This document shows positions 52,390 to 61,587 of a stretch of DNA of 64,000 nt, piece by piece. A model generated the notes under the pieces. It did no database searches, was not told the origin of the DNA, and worked only from the letters and a program-made list of their open reading frames with translations. The stretch lies in NCBI RefSeq assembly GCF_007671685.1, contig NZ_VCNL01000001.1, forward strand, positions 744,001-808,000, given 5' to 3'. Numbering within the stretch: the first letter of the stretch is position 1; each line of letters opens with the position of its first letter. This DNA comes from Halorubrum salsamenti. GTDB lineage: Archaea > Halobacteriota > Halobacteria > Halobacteriales > Haloferacaceae. Both the position numbers and the translations under genes were made by a program.

Positions 52390-52658
52390 TGGATGATATA
52401 CCACTAAGGTATGATCCATTCTGAATATTGGGATTGACAAAATAACGGTCAATACCAACTGAAGAACAACCACGAGTCAGGGCGCGATGACGGGGGGAGG
52501 CTAACCAAAAATCCGTGATATAGAGAGGGTGCGTGGAAATTACGGTTGAACCATACTGCTACAGAGGGTTCTAACTATTGAGAGTTAGGACGGAATTAGG
52601 TGGCTGGGGAGTTCCCGGCCCCTAACACGCCACGGCCAAAGACCGTGGACGTTGTAGG
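52390..52658. other. AT-rich noncoding gap at the right border of the island
   Basis: 269 nt with no credible gene. The first 180 nt are AT-rich. A hairpin CCACGG-N7-CCGTGG lies at 52630-52648. On the tRNA strand it reads GTCCACGGT..CCGTG, copying the start and end of the tRNA-Ile T-arm with a different loop. Confidence 0.5.
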
Positions 52659-52732
52659 TGGGCCAACACGGATTTGAACCGTGGACCTCCCGGTTATCAG
52701 CCGAGCGCTCAACCTGACTGAGCTATTGGCCC
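52659..52732 (-). tRNA. tRNA-Ile (anticodon GAT)
   Basis: A complete cloverleaf on the minus strand, 74 nt without CCA. The acceptor is GGGCCAA pairing with TTGGCCC, followed by discriminator A. The D-arm is GCTC/GAGC, the anticodon arm CTCGG-CTGATAA-CCGGG gives GAT, and the T-arm is CACGG-TTCAAAT-CCGTG. It has no intron. Its 3' end faces the island, as expected for a tRNA used as an integration target. Confidence 0.97.
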
Positions 52733-52864
52733 AGGTGAGCGCATTCGTTCGTTGCGCTGGTAGGATTTTAAGGGTTTCCTTTCGCGAATCGACCGCAGTC
52801 AGCCGGTTTCAGATTCCGTCGGAAACGGCTCACGCGGAGGGGAGAGCGCGTCGGAGGCGGGGCG

Positions 52865-53521
52865 TCAGTCTGATCGGTCCGGTTCCTCGTCTTCGACCGT
52901 GAAATCCACGTCGACGACGTCGTCCGCGTGGTCCGGATCGTCGAACCGGTCGCCGTCGGAGGCGTCGCTAGGGCCGTCGCCGGTGGACTCCTGGCCGTCG
53001 AAGTCGCCGCCGCCACCGAACTCGCCTTCGTCGAAGTTGCCGCCGCCGAACGCGCCGCCGCCCATCGTGAATCCGGTGCCGGCACCGTCGCCGTCGCCGC
53101 CCGGGAACCCGCCGATGTAGACGTTACCGGTGGTGAACCCGTTGGTCTCGCTGTCGAGGTACGGGATCACGACGTACTTCTTGAGGGCCATGCGGATCGG
53201 GACCCGCGAGAGCGGGAGCGCGAGCAGGAACCCGACCGCGTCGGTGACGAGTCCCGGCGTGAGCAGGAACGCGCCGGCGGCGATCAGGAGGCCGCCGTCG
53301 AGCAGTTCGTCGGTCGGGGGCTCGCCGCGGGCCAGCTTGCGCTGGACCCGCGCGAGTGTCGCGCGCCCCTCGGCACGCAGCAGGAGCATCCCGAGGACGG
53401 CCGTCAACACGACGAGCGCGACCGTGATCGCCCACCCCAGCCGCGTCGCGACGACGATCAGGAACAGCGCGTCCACGAGGGGGACGACGAGGAGCAGCGC
53501 GAGCAGCGTTCGCGGGCGCAT
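52865..53521 (-). CDS. FxsA family membrane protein
   Basis: 218 aa. The FxsA core (residues 1-125) has four membrane-associated helices with LRAEGRATLARVQRKLARGE and LLIAAGAFLLTPGLVTDAVGF, which are hallmark stretches. The C-terminal 90 residues are Gly/Asp-rich and probably disordered. FxsA affects phage exclusion in E. coli when overexpressed; the archaeal role is unknown. The start at 53521 gives MRPRTLLALLLVV. Confidence 0.88.
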   Translation of the reverse strand: MRPRTLLALLLVVPLVDALFLIVVATRLGWAITVALVVLTAVLGMLLLRAEGRATLARVQRKLARGEPPTDELLDGGLLIAAGAFLLTPGLVTDAVGFLLALPLSRVPIRMALKKYVVIPYLDSETNGFTTGNVYIGGFPGGDGDGAGTGFTMGGGAFGGGNFDEGEFGGGGDFDGQESTGDGPSDASDGDRFDDPDHADDVVDVDFTVEDEEPDRSD

Positions 53522-53635
53522 ACCGTCGCCTTCCCGCCGGGGACCCATAGCCCTTTTCGTCCGGGGTTCCCGCGACTCCCGCCTCCACCGATCTGCGACC
53601 GCCACGGCTTTGACCGGTCGGTTCGAGCCGACCGT

Positions 53636-54349
53636 ATGGACATCGTCGGCGCGCTCGGCCGCGATCCCCCGGACCGCGAGTCGCTGCCGCGGTGGCTCGC
53701 CCCGCTCCCGAAGGCGCTGGAAGACGTCGCCTTCCGATTCGTCTGGGTCATCGTCGCGATCAACCTCCTCGGCACCGCGTTCGGATTCTGGTACTACCGG
53801 TTCCAGTTCCGCGAGCTCCCGGTCGAGATGTGGGCGTTCATCCCCGACAGCCCCGGCGCGACGCTGCTGATCGCGCTCGCGCTCGCGGCGTGGGGGCTCG
53901 GCCGGACGAGCGACACGCTCGCGACGCTCGCCTTCTTCGGGAACGTCAAGCTCGGGCTCTGGACCCCGTACGTGCTCGTCGCCTTCTACCCGGCGTTCCT
54001 CGCGAACTCCGGGCCCGCGATGTACGCGTTCCTGTTCGTGAGCCACCTCGGGATGGTCGTACAGGCGTTCGTGCTCCACCGGATCACCGACTTCCCGCTG
54101 AAGGCGGTGGCGGTCGCGGCCGCGTGGTACACCGTCGATCTGCTGATGGACTACTTCGTCCCCGTGATCGGCGAGGTGACTCACACGTCGATCCCCTACC
54201 CCGACGCCGAGCCGTGGTTCACGACGACCGTGCTGCAGGTCGCGGCGGCCGGCGCCGTCGCACTCACCGTGATCCCGCTGTTCTGGGCGCTCGCGACGCG
54301 GGTCGCCACGCTCCGGCTCCGGCTTCGCGACGCGGGCGGGGGTGTCTGA
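53636..54349 (+). CDS. DUF1405 family membrane protein
   Basis: 237 aa with six or seven transmembrane helices. FWYYRFQFRELPVEMWAFIPDSPGATLL and FFGNVKLGLWTPYVL are conserved DUF1405 segments. Function is unknown. It is divergent from fxsA, separated by about 115 nt. Confidence 0.86.
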   Translation: MDIVGALGRDPPDRESLPRWLAPLPKALEDVAFRFVWVIVAINLLGTAFGFWYYRFQFRELPVEMWAFIPDSPGATLLIALALAAWGLGRTSDTLATLAFFGNVKLGLWTPYVLVAFYPAFLANSGPAMYAFLFVSHLGMVVQAFVLHRITDFPLKAVAVAAAWYTVDLLMDYFVPVIGEVTHTSIPYPDAEPWFTTTVLQVAAAGAVALTVIPLFWALATRVATLRLRLRDAGGGV

Positions 54350-54408
54350 CCTCGCGAGATCGCCGACGGCGTCTCCCGTTTAAGTCCCTGCGGGCCGTCG
54401 AGTACGTC

Positions 54409-55455
54409 ATGAGCGCGTACGAGCGGATCGCGGACCTATCGGTGACGATCGAGTCGGTTGAGCGCCGACGGTACACCGGCGAGACGACGAGCGGCTTCGA
54501 GCGCACGACCACCGAGTTCCGCCTCACCGGGGACGGCGTCATCGGTCGCGGCGAGGACGTGACCTACGAGACCGAGGACCACGACGCGCTCGTCGGGACC
54601 GACCCGATCGACGTCGAGGGCGAGTGGACGATCGACGAGCTGTCGGCGCGCCTCGACGAGATCGACCTGTTCGCGCACAAGCCCCCCGAGCGGGAGTACT
54701 TCCGCAACTACCGCCGGTGGGCGGTCGAGAGCGCCGCCCTCGATCTGGCGCTCCGGCAGCGCGAGGAGTCGCTCGGCGAGTACCTGGAGGTCGAGCCCGA
54801 CCCGGTCCGGTTCGTCGTCTCGACGCGGCTCGGGGAGCCGCCGACGACGGACCGCGTCGAGGAGCTGCTCGCGCTCGACGACGAGTTGGAGTTCAAGCTC
54901 GACCCGACGCCCGACTGGCCGGAGGAGGCGTTCACGGCTCTCAGGGAGACCGACGCGGTCCGGATCCTCGACCTGAAGGGCTGGTACGAGGACACCGACG
55001 TCGACGTCGAGGCCGACCCCGAACTGTACCGGGACGTGTTCGCCGCGTTCCCGGCCGCGATCGTGGAGGACCCGGCGTTCACGCCCGAAACCCGCCCGCT
55101 CGTCGAGCCGCAGGCCGACCGGCTCTCATTCGACTACCCGATCGACGGCGTCGAGAGCCTCGAATCGCTTCCGGTCGAGCCGGGGTGGTGTAACGTCAAA
55201 CCCTCTCGGTTCGGCACCCTCGAGTCGCTGTTCGAGACGATCGCGTACTGCGAGGAACGCGGGATCGACCTGTACGGCGGCGGCCAGTTCGAACTCGCCA
55301 GCGGCCGGACCGCGATCCAGACGCTCGCCGCGCTGTTCTACCCCGACGGGCCGAACGACGTGGCTCCCCGGCCGTTCAATGACCCCGAGGCGTCGCCGCC
55401 GTACCCGATGAGTCCGATCCGGCCCGACCGCGACGCCGTCGGCTTCGAGTTCTAG
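54409..55455 (+). CDS. Enolase-superfamily (MR/MLE-like) protein
   Basis: 348 aa. The N-terminal capping domain (ERRRYTGETTSGFERTTTEF) and the barrel parts EFKLDPTPDW, RILDLKGWYED, AIVEDPAFTPE and WCNVKPSRFG follow the enolase-superfamily order. The typical KxK and ED metal motifs are altered (for example LKGW and VEDP), so activity is uncertain. It lies 59 nt after the DUF1405 gene. Confidence 0.75.
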   Translation: MSAYERIADLSVTIESVERRRYTGETTSGFERTTTEFRLTGDGVIGRGEDVTYETEDHDALVGTDPIDVEGEWTIDELSARLDEIDLFAHKPPEREYFRNYRRWAVESAALDLALRQREESLGEYLEVEPDPVRFVVSTRLGEPPTTDRVEELLALDDELEFKLDPTPDWPEEAFTALRETDAVRILDLKGWYEDTDVDVEADPELYRDVFAAFPAAIVEDPAFTPETRPLVEPQADRLSFDYPIDGVESLESLPVEPGWCNVKPSRFGTLESLFETIAYCEERGIDLYGGGQFELASGRTAIQTLAALFYPDGPNDVAPRPFNDPEASPPYPMSPIRPDRDAVGFEF

Positions 55456-55932
55456 GGAGAGCGCCCCGTTGAAGTCCTCAGCGCGAACGGTTTCGGGAAT
55501 CGGTAGTGCGGATCGACGGCAACGATTCAGGATTTAAAGCGCCGTGAGCGACGGCGACGATCGCTTATAAAGAACGATGCGGTCGGCGCGCCTGCGAGCG
55601 ACCGCCATCGGCGGCCGCGAGCCAGCCCGCGAGGGACGCGGTGAGCGCTCGGAGAGCGCGAACCGCGAGGCTGGGGAGGTGTGAGGCTGTGCGGTGCGGT
55701 CGGGTGGGTGGGGCTCAACGGGGCAGTCGCCGGCGGCGTTGCCGCCGGCTGCCAGCGGCGCTTCGCGCCTCGCGGCTCGCGGCTGGGGCTTTGGCGGTGT
55801 TCTCCGCGTCGTCGATCACGGATAAACAGCCGACAGCGACACCGCTAGCCCACTTATAAATGACCACTCTCACGACGGACTACACCCACTCCCGCCGTCG
55901 TTCAGCAGAACCGTGCGTGGTGGGAGCTCCTT
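55456..55932. repeat. Intergenic region resembling a dispersed haloarchaeal repeat
   Basis: 477 nt without a credible gene. It begins with CCCCGTTGAAGTCCTCAGCGC and contains TCGCTTATAAAGAACGA, GGCTGGGGAGGTGTGAGGCT, GGTCGGGTGGGTGGGG and a GCCGGCGGCGTTGCCGCCGGC hairpin, and ends with CACTTATAAATGACC. I recall strings of this kind repeated between genes in Halorubrum-type genomes. It could be a MITE-like repeat or source of a noncoding RNA. Confidence 0.4.
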
Positions 55933-56292
55933 CTAGCGCTCGCGCTCGCTGATCCGTTCCGACGACCGCGACCCCCCGATGTCGCGTTCGGTCGCGGAGT
56001 CGTCCTCGGTCGCGGAGTCGTCCTCGGTCGCGGAGCCGAACCGGGACGCCGCGTCGGCCTCGCGCTCGCGGGCGTCTGCGATCCGCTGGGCGGCGTCGGC
56101 GAGCGCGTCGAGCGCGGCGAACAGCCGGTAGCTGAGGTACAGACCGACCGGTAGCGCGATCCCGACGAGAGCGCCGAGGAGGAGGTGTGCGATCACGAAC
56201 GAGTAGACGAACGCGAGGAGCGAGACGACGGCCACCGCCGTCCCGACCGGCGTTCGGAGGGCTTCGGAGGGAGAGAGCGGGTCGTGCGCCAT
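55933..56292 (-). CDS. Small two-TM membrane protein with acidic repeat tail
   Basis: 119 aa. Two transmembrane helices (about residues 15-55), then an amphipathic helix (ALDALADAAQRIADARERE), then a tail with ATEDDS repeated twice, encoded by an 18-bp tandem repeat (55,990-56,036). Function unknown. Confidence 0.7.
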   Translation of the reverse strand: MAHDPLSPSEALRTPVGTAVAVVSLLAFVYSFVIAHLLLGALVGIALPVGLYLSYRLFAALDALADAAQRIADAREREADAASRFGSATEDDSATEDDSATERDIGGSRSSERISERER

Positions 56293-56358
56293 ACGCGGCG
56301 CTACCGTCGCGGGCTACTTAAAAATAAACGCGAGCGGCGGTCGAGACCCGACCGTCGA

Positions 56359-58305
56359 TCAGTCGTCGGCGGGGGCCGCGGAGTCGCCGGCGGAGACGCC
56401 GGTTCCGGGGCCGATGTCGATCCCGAGCTCGTCGAGCTTCTCGTCGGGGACGACGCCGTCGACCCAGTCGCGGGTCTCGTAGTACTCGGCCTTCATCTCG
56501 TCGAGCTCCGCGAGCTCGCCCTCGCTGGCGCCCGTGCCGGGGATGGCGTCCGGGTGCCCGTCGATGAAGCGGTTCGGAAGCGTGTCGTCCGCGCCGTCGA
56601 ATCCGACGAGGTTGTTGTAGTAGCGCTCGAGGTTGTACACCCGCTCGCCGGCCTCGAACAGCTCGTCCTCGGTGACGTCGCGGCCGGTCATGCCGTTGTA
56701 CTGGAGCACGTACTCCTCGATCCCCTCCGCGAACGCGCTGAACTTGCAGATGTCGAAGGAGTCGGAGACGGCGTGCAGGTTCTGGAAGGTGGCGGTGAGT
56801 TCGCCCTTGCCCTCCCACTCGTACGGGTCGACCTTCTCCGGGATGCCGAGGATCTCGGCGGCCGGCGTGTAGCCGCGCAGGTGGCAGGCGCCGCGGTTGG
56901 AGGTCGCGTACGCGATCCCCATCCCCTTCATGCAGCGCGGATCGTAGGCGGCCATCGTCTGGCCCTTGACGGAGAGCTTGTTGCCGTGAGCGTCCTTCGC
57001 GTCGGCGACGCGCTCGGGGCCCTCCGCGAGGAGGTCGCCGAGGTCCGAGGAGCGGTGGCCGATCTCGTCGATGAGGTCGATCATCGTCTCGGAGTCGCCC
57101 CAGTCGAGGTGGCCGACGCCGTCGAGCTTGCCCTCCTCGCTCATCTCCATCGCCATCGCCATCATGTTGCCGGCCTCGATGGTGTCGATGCCGAGGTCGT
57201 TACACCGCTGGAGCATGAGCGCGATCTCGTCGCGGTCGGAGTGGCCCGAGTTCGGTCCGAGCGCCCACGCGGACTCGTACTCGTACGACTCCGTGCGGAC
57301 GTTCATGTCCTCGCCTTTGTGCGTGACGTCGACCTCGACCTCCTTCTTACACGCCACCGGACAGGAGTGACAGGTCGGCTCGTCGACGAGGATGTTCTCG
57401 CGGACGTTCTCGCCGGAGACGCGCTCCGCCTCGATGTCGACCCCCTCTGCCTCGTTGTACGCCTCGGTCGAGGTGTACTTCGCGTTCTTCGACGGGAGGC
57501 CGTCCATCTCCTCGGTCGCGTTCATCAGGACGTTCGTCCCGTACATCGAGAGCCCGCCCTCGTTGGGCGCGGTCACATCGGACTCCCGGATGACCTCCAT
57601 CGACTGCTGGTACCCCTCCTGGAACGTCTCGGGGTCGGCCGGCTTCGGCATATCGGTGCCGCTCTTCACGACGACCGCTTTCACGTTCTTCGCGCCCATC
57701 ACGGCGCCCGTGCCGCCCCGTCCCGAGGCGCGGTCGTCCTCGTTGATCACGCAGCCGTAGCGCACCTGGTTCTCGCCGCCCTGGCCGATCGCCATCACGG
57801 AGACGTCGCGACCGACCTTCCCGTCGACCTCCTCGCCGATCTGGTCGATCGTGTCGTGGACGCCCTGTCCCCAGAGGTGGGAGGCGTCGCGTACCTCGAC
57901 GTCGCCGTCCTGGACGAACAGGTAGACGGGGTCGTCGCTCGCGCCGTCGAGCAGGATCCCGTCGAGCCCGGACCACTTGAGCCGCGCGCCGGACCAGCCG
58001 CCGTGGTGCGAGTCGGTGACCGTCCCCGTCAGCGGGGACTTGGTGACGAACGCGATCCGTCCGCTCATCACGGTCTGGGTCCCCGTGAGGGGCCCGGTCA
58101 TGATCGCGAGCCGGTTGTCCGGCCCCAGCGGGTCGACGTCCGGGCCGGCGTCGAAGACGTACTTGACCCCGAGCCCGCGCGCGCCGATGTACTTCTCCGC
58201 GTCCTCCTCGTCGATTCCGCGGTAGTCGACCGCTCCGTCCCCGAGATCGACCTGTGCAACTCGGTCTCTGTAGCCGCCCATTTCAGTCATGTAATGCTCG
58301 TTCAT
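56359..58305 (-). CDS. Tungsten-dependent aldehyde ferredoxin oxidoreductase family enzyme
   Basis: 648 aa, the usual AOR length. The N-terminal domain binds the bis-tungstopterin (RGLGVKYVFDAG, GRIAFVTKSPLTGTVTDSHHGG). The [4Fe-4S] ligands are CHSCPVAC and the later Cys in SFDICKFSAF. AYDPRCMKGMGIAYATSNRGACH is the second pterin-binding block. It oxidises aldehydes with ferredoxin as acceptor. The start may be at 58305 or at the Met at 58290. It stands alone, without a ferredoxin partner beside it. Confidence 0.9.
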   Translation of the reverse strand: MNEHYMTEMGGYRDRVAQVDLGDGAVDYRGIDEEDAEKYIGARGLGVKYVFDAGPDVDPLGPDNRLAIMTGPLTGTQTVMSGRIAFVTKSPLTGTVTDSHHGGWSGARLKWSGLDGILLDGASDDPVYLFVQDGDVEVRDASHLWGQGVHDTIDQIGEEVDGKVGRDVSVMAIGQGGENQVRYGCVINEDDRASGRGGTGAVMGAKNVKAVVVKSGTDMPKPADPETFQEGYQQSMEVIRESDVTAPNEGGLSMYGTNVLMNATEEMDGLPSKNAKYTSTEAYNEAEGVDIEAERVSGENVRENILVDEPTCHSCPVACKKEVEVDVTHKGEDMNVRTESYEYESAWALGPNSGHSDRDEIALMLQRCNDLGIDTIEAGNMMAMAMEMSEEGKLDGVGHLDWGDSETMIDLIDEIGHRSSDLGDLLAEGPERVADAKDAHGNKLSVKGQTMAAYDPRCMKGMGIAYATSNRGACHLRGYTPAAEILGIPEKVDPYEWEGKGELTATFQNLHAVSDSFDICKFSAFAEGIEEYVLQYNGMTGRDVTEDELFEAGERVYNLERYYNNLVGFDGADDTLPNRFIDGHPDAIPGTGASEGELAELDEMKAEYYETRDWVDGVVPDEKLDELGIDIGPGTGVSAGDSAAPADD

Positions 58306-58517
58306 TATAGAAGCGCCGTAGTGGGTTAGTTGTTCACCTCTCGACGTAGCCGATATCAGTTACGTCGACAACCCCGAGGTCGCCGCCGCGATATATAAGC
58401 GATAGAACCGAGGAACACGCCGAAAACCCCCGACAGAACGGCGTTTGCTCCACCTCCGCACGCTCGAGTCGGTGGCCGTGCTTCCGAGCGGTTTCGGCGA
58501 GAGCAGCGCGGGCAACG

Positions 58518-59090
58518 GTGTCGTCTCCGGACGCGTCACCCCGCGACCGCTCCGTGACGGCTAACTTCACGGGCCGCGAACGAGGGCGCGTGAACGGGAC
58601 CGACCGCGAACGCGACGGCGGCGGCGACGGCCACTCCGACCGGGGGGTGCGAAGCGGCCCGCGGCTCGGTACCGCCGCGTTCGCGCTGGCGGTCCTCGTC
58701 GCGTCGGTGATCCCGGTGTCGTGGGTCGCGCCCGGCGGCGGGGCGGAGGGCGCGAGCGGCGGAGGCGGCGTCGGCGCCGCCGGACTCGTCGACGCGCTCC
58801 CCCTCGACGTCGGGCTCACCGACCCCTTCCACCTCGTCGGCTACGCGATCCTGACGGTTCTCGCGAGCCGCGCGATCGGCCGAGGTCGACGCGGGCTCCT
58901 CCTCGCCGCCGGCGCGGCGGTCGCGTTCGGGTTCGGGATCGAGCTCGTGCAGGCGCCGATCCCGTGGCGGTCGTTCGCGTGGCGCGACGCCGCCGTCAAC
59001 GCGGCCGGGGCGGCGATCGGGTTGGTCGCTCTCGCCGCGACCAATGCGATCGGTGCGGTCGACGCGTCCCGGGCCCGGCGCTCGCAATGA
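58518..59090 (+). CDS. VanZ-like membrane protein
   Basis: 190 aa from GTG 58518, or 166 aa from GTG 58590; no ATG is available. The hydrophobic core has helices at about 50-70, 98-118, 124-142 and 160-180. DPFHLVGYAILTVLASRAI and GFGIELVQAPIPWRSFAWRDAAVNAAG are VanZ-family hallmarks. The N-terminal 45 residues are polar and may be partly untranslated. Confidence 0.78.
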   Translation: MSSPDASPRDRSVTANFTGRERGRVNGTDRERDGGGDGHSDRGVRSGPRLGTAAFALAVLVASVIPVSWVAPGGGAEGASGGGGVGAAGLVDALPLDVGLTDPFHLVGYAILTVLASRAIGRGRRGLLLAAGAAVAFGFGIELVQAPIPWRSFAWRDAAVNAAGAAIGLVALAATNAIGAVDASRARRSQ

Positions 59091-59127
59091 CGACACGGCT
59101 TTACGCGCTCGTCCGCTTCCTCCGGTA

Positions 59128-60222
59128 ATGAGCAAGCCGAGCCCCGACGCGTACGAGCAGGGGCGCGGGATGGACGCGCACAACGCCGTGATGCGCGACA
59201 TCCGCGCCGAGCGCTCGGAGACGTACGACCCGACCCAGCCCACCCGCGTGTGGATCGACGAGGACAACACGCCCGACGGGGTCGTGAACTCCCTCACGAT
59301 AATCCTCAACACGGGCGGCTGTCGCTGGGCCCGCGCCGGTGGCTGCACCATGTGCGGCTACGTCGCGGAGTCGGTCGAGGGCGGCAGCGTGAGCCACGAG
59401 GCCCTCATGAACCAGATCGAGGTCTGCCTCGACCACGAGCGCGAGGAGGCGGACGAACCGGCCGAGCTGATCAAGATCTACACCTCCGGCTCGTTCCTCG
59501 ACGAGCGCGAGGTGCCCGCGGAGACCCGGCGAGCCATCGCCGAGACGTTCGCGGACCGGGACCGCATCGTCGTCGAGTCGCTGCCGGACTTCGTGAGCCG
59601 GGAGAAGATCGGCGACTTCGCGGACCACGGGATCGCGACCGACGTGGCGGTCGGGCTGGAGACCGCGACCGACCGCGTCCGCCACGACTGCGTGAACAAG
59701 TACTTCGACTTCGCCGACTTCGAGGACGCCTGCGCGGAGGCGGCCGCCGCGGACGCCGAGTTCGACGCAGACGTGGGGATCAAGGCGTACCTCCTGATGA
59801 AGCCGCCCTTCCTCGCGGAGCCCGAGGCCGCCGCCGACATGATCGACTCGATCCGGCGCTGCGCCGACGTGGAGGGCTGTCACACCGTCTCGATGAACCC
59901 GACGAACGTCCAGCGCTACACGATGGTCGACGAGCTGTTCTTCGAGGGCGGGTACCGCCCGCCGTGGCTCTGGTCGGTCGCGCACGTCCTCGCGGAGACC
60001 GCCGACGTCGACGCCATCGTCGTCTCCGACCCGGTCGGGCACGGCTCCGATCGCGGCGCGCACAACTGCGGCGAGTGCGACGACCGCGTCCAGACCGCGA
60101 TCAAGGACTTCGACAAGCGACAGGACCCGAGCGTCTTCGAGCAGGTGTCCTGCGAGTGCGAGGCGACGTGGGAGCTCGTGATGGAGGAGGAGACGAGCTA
60201 CAACATGCCGCTCGCGCGGTAG
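59128..60222 (+). CDS. Archaeosine biosynthesis radical SAM protein RaSEA
   Basis: 364 aa. The radical SAM cluster motif is the longer form C-x7-C-x2-C in CRWARAGGCTMCGY. IYTSGSFLDEREV, VESLPDFVS and VGLETATDRVRHDCVNK follow. The Cys-rich end (HNCGECDD and CECEATWEL) is typical of the enzyme. With ArcS it converts preQ0-lysine on tRNA position 15 to archaeosine. The partner ArcS is not in the window. Confidence 0.9.
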   Translation: MSKPSPDAYEQGRGMDAHNAVMRDIRAERSETYDPTQPTRVWIDEDNTPDGVVNSLTIILNTGGCRWARAGGCTMCGYVAESVEGGSVSHEALMNQIEVCLDHEREEADEPAELIKIYTSGSFLDEREVPAETRRAIAETFADRDRIVVESLPDFVSREKIGDFADHGIATDVAVGLETATDRVRHDCVNKYFDFADFEDACAEAAAADAEFDADVGIKAYLLMKPPFLAEPEAAADMIDSIRRCADVEGCHTVSMNPTNVQRYTMVDELFFEGGYRPPWLWSVAHVLAETADVDAIVVSDPVGHGSDRGAHNCGECDDRVQTAIKDFDKRQDPSVFEQVSCECEATWELVMEEETSYNMPLAR

Positions 60223-60408
60223 CTCCGGCTTTCTCCCTCCGTCCGAAAGGGAAGCGATCGAGGGCGATTGCGATCACCTCACTTCGAAATACCGGAACGT
60301 TCGATCTATTCCGTACGAATCTTTGGACGGTATGAGCATGTGAATGCGGATCATACCGAACGATCAGGTCGAAAAAGACCCTTATACCTCCGGATACTGA
60401 GATGAACC

Positions 60409-60630
60409 ATGAACGCAGACGCCAGCAGTTCCCGGTCAGACGTCGGCAGTCCCCGGTCCTCCCGCGGAAAGTCGGTCCTGTTCTGTGCGGAGTGCAGCTT
60501 CGAGAACCCCGTTTCCGAGGGGTGGCTCGTCGTCAGCGACGGCGACGAGCGCACTATCGTGTGCCCGGAGTGCGGCCACGTCGCCGACCACCGGACGGAA
60601 CGGTCGGCTCCGGCGCCGCGGGCGGACTGA
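60409..60630 (+). CDS. Small zinc-ribbon protein
   Basis: 73 aa. Two Cys pairs, FCAECSFENP and VCPECGHVADHRT, form a single zinc ribbon. A Ser-rich N-terminal part precedes it. ATG 60409, with CTTATA about 28 nt upstream (near 60,381), consistent with a leaderless mRNA. Function unknown. Confidence 0.8.
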   Translation: MNADASSSRSDVGSPRSSRGKSVLFCAECSFENPVSEGWLVVSDGDERTIVCPECGHVADHRTERSAPAPRAD

Positions 60631-60670
60631 AAACGGAACCGGTCAGTTGTCCTCGGTGCCCCGCCACAGT

Positions 60671-61471
60671 TCACTCCCTCCCCGGCGCACGCTCTGACAA
60701 CACCGGAATCGCGTCCAGTTTCTCGTCGTCGAGCGCGTCCCAGTCGATTCCCTCCGGGCGCGCGTAGGGCGTCTCGGTCCGAATCGTCCGTTCGGGAGTC
60801 ACCACCAGATCGAGCGGTACGTCGTGCGCGTCGGGCGCAGGGAGGTCTGCCGGGTCGGCGATCGGTGATTCCGGGCCGTCGAGTACCGACAACCCGTGAA
60901 CCGTGGTCGCCACGGCGGTCGCGTCGTCGTCGGACCGCGTTCGACTGCCAGAGGCGCGGAGCGCCTCGCTGTCGACGGCGCCGAGCTCGCTGAGTACGCC
61001 CCACTCTAAGTCGCTGTACCCCTCACCCTTCCCGATCCGGGCGCCGTCGGTCGTGACGCCCACGGAGCCGGCGATCACGAGATCGACGTGCGGCACGTCC
61101 TCCGGCGGGACCGGGGTCCCGTGCGCCGAGATACCCGAGACGGTGGTGGCGTCGTCGATAGCGGCGTCGTCGGCCTCGATCGCGTCCAGGTCGAGCCGGA
61201 GGAACGGGTCCGGGTCGCGGAGCCGCGGCTGGGCGACGTACACCGTCTTTCCGTCCCGGAGCGCGGCGCGCCGCACGGGGAGCTGTGGCGCGTCCGGATT
61301 GCACTTCAGCGTCGTCGCCGTCGCCCACGCGTCGGTCTCAGTCAGGCGGTCGCACGCCGCGTCGGCGCCCGCGAAGTTCGGGATCCGGTCGTGAGGCGGA
61401 AACGGGAACCGGGCTTCGCCGCGCTCCTCGAAGGCGTCCCAGACGGCCTCGCGGACGGCCTGTTTGTCCAT
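60671..61471 (-). CDS. 5-formyltetrahydrofolate cyclo-ligase-like protein
   Basis: 266 aa. The N-terminus KQAVREAVWDAFEERGEARFP and the ATP/folate-binding end IGKGEGYSDLEWGVLSE match the MTHFS fold. The enzyme converts 5-formyl-THF to 5,10-methenyl-THF with ATP. Haloarchaeal members are longer than bacterial ones (about 190 aa), as here, so the true substrate is less certain. Start at 61471. Confidence 0.82.
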   Translation of the reverse strand: MDKQAVREAVWDAFEERGEARFPFPPHDRIPNFAGADAACDRLTETDAWATATTLKCNPDAPQLPVRRAALRDGKTVYVAQPRLRDPDPFLRLDLDAIEADDAAIDDATTVSGISAHGTPVPPEDVPHVDLVIAGSVGVTTDGARIGKGEGYSDLEWGVLSELGAVDSEALRASGSRTRSDDDATAVATTVHGLSVLDGPESPIADPADLPAPDAHDVPLDLVVTPERTIRTETPYARPEGIDWDALDDEKLDAIPVLSERAPGRE

Positions 61472-61587
61472 GATCGAAACAGGAAGCGCACCGACAAGTA
61501 CTCCTCGACCCGGCGTCCGTCGCGCTTTCACCTCTCGATCGGTGAATTACCGGGATGTTTATATATCAGATGGGTGTGAAATCATCT

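Noticed and set aside
55990..56036. 18-bp tandem repeat as a regulatory or mobile feature
   Set aside because: It is in frame within the coding region of the 119-aa protein and encodes ATEDDS repeats; simple coding-sequence slippage explains it.
59128..60222. Radical SAM gene as possible maturase of the CGCGG RiPP
   Set aside because: It has the C-x7-C-x2-C motif and end features of the archaeosine enzyme RaSEA, lies 39 kb away, and has no SPASM-type domain, so it is not a convincing partner.
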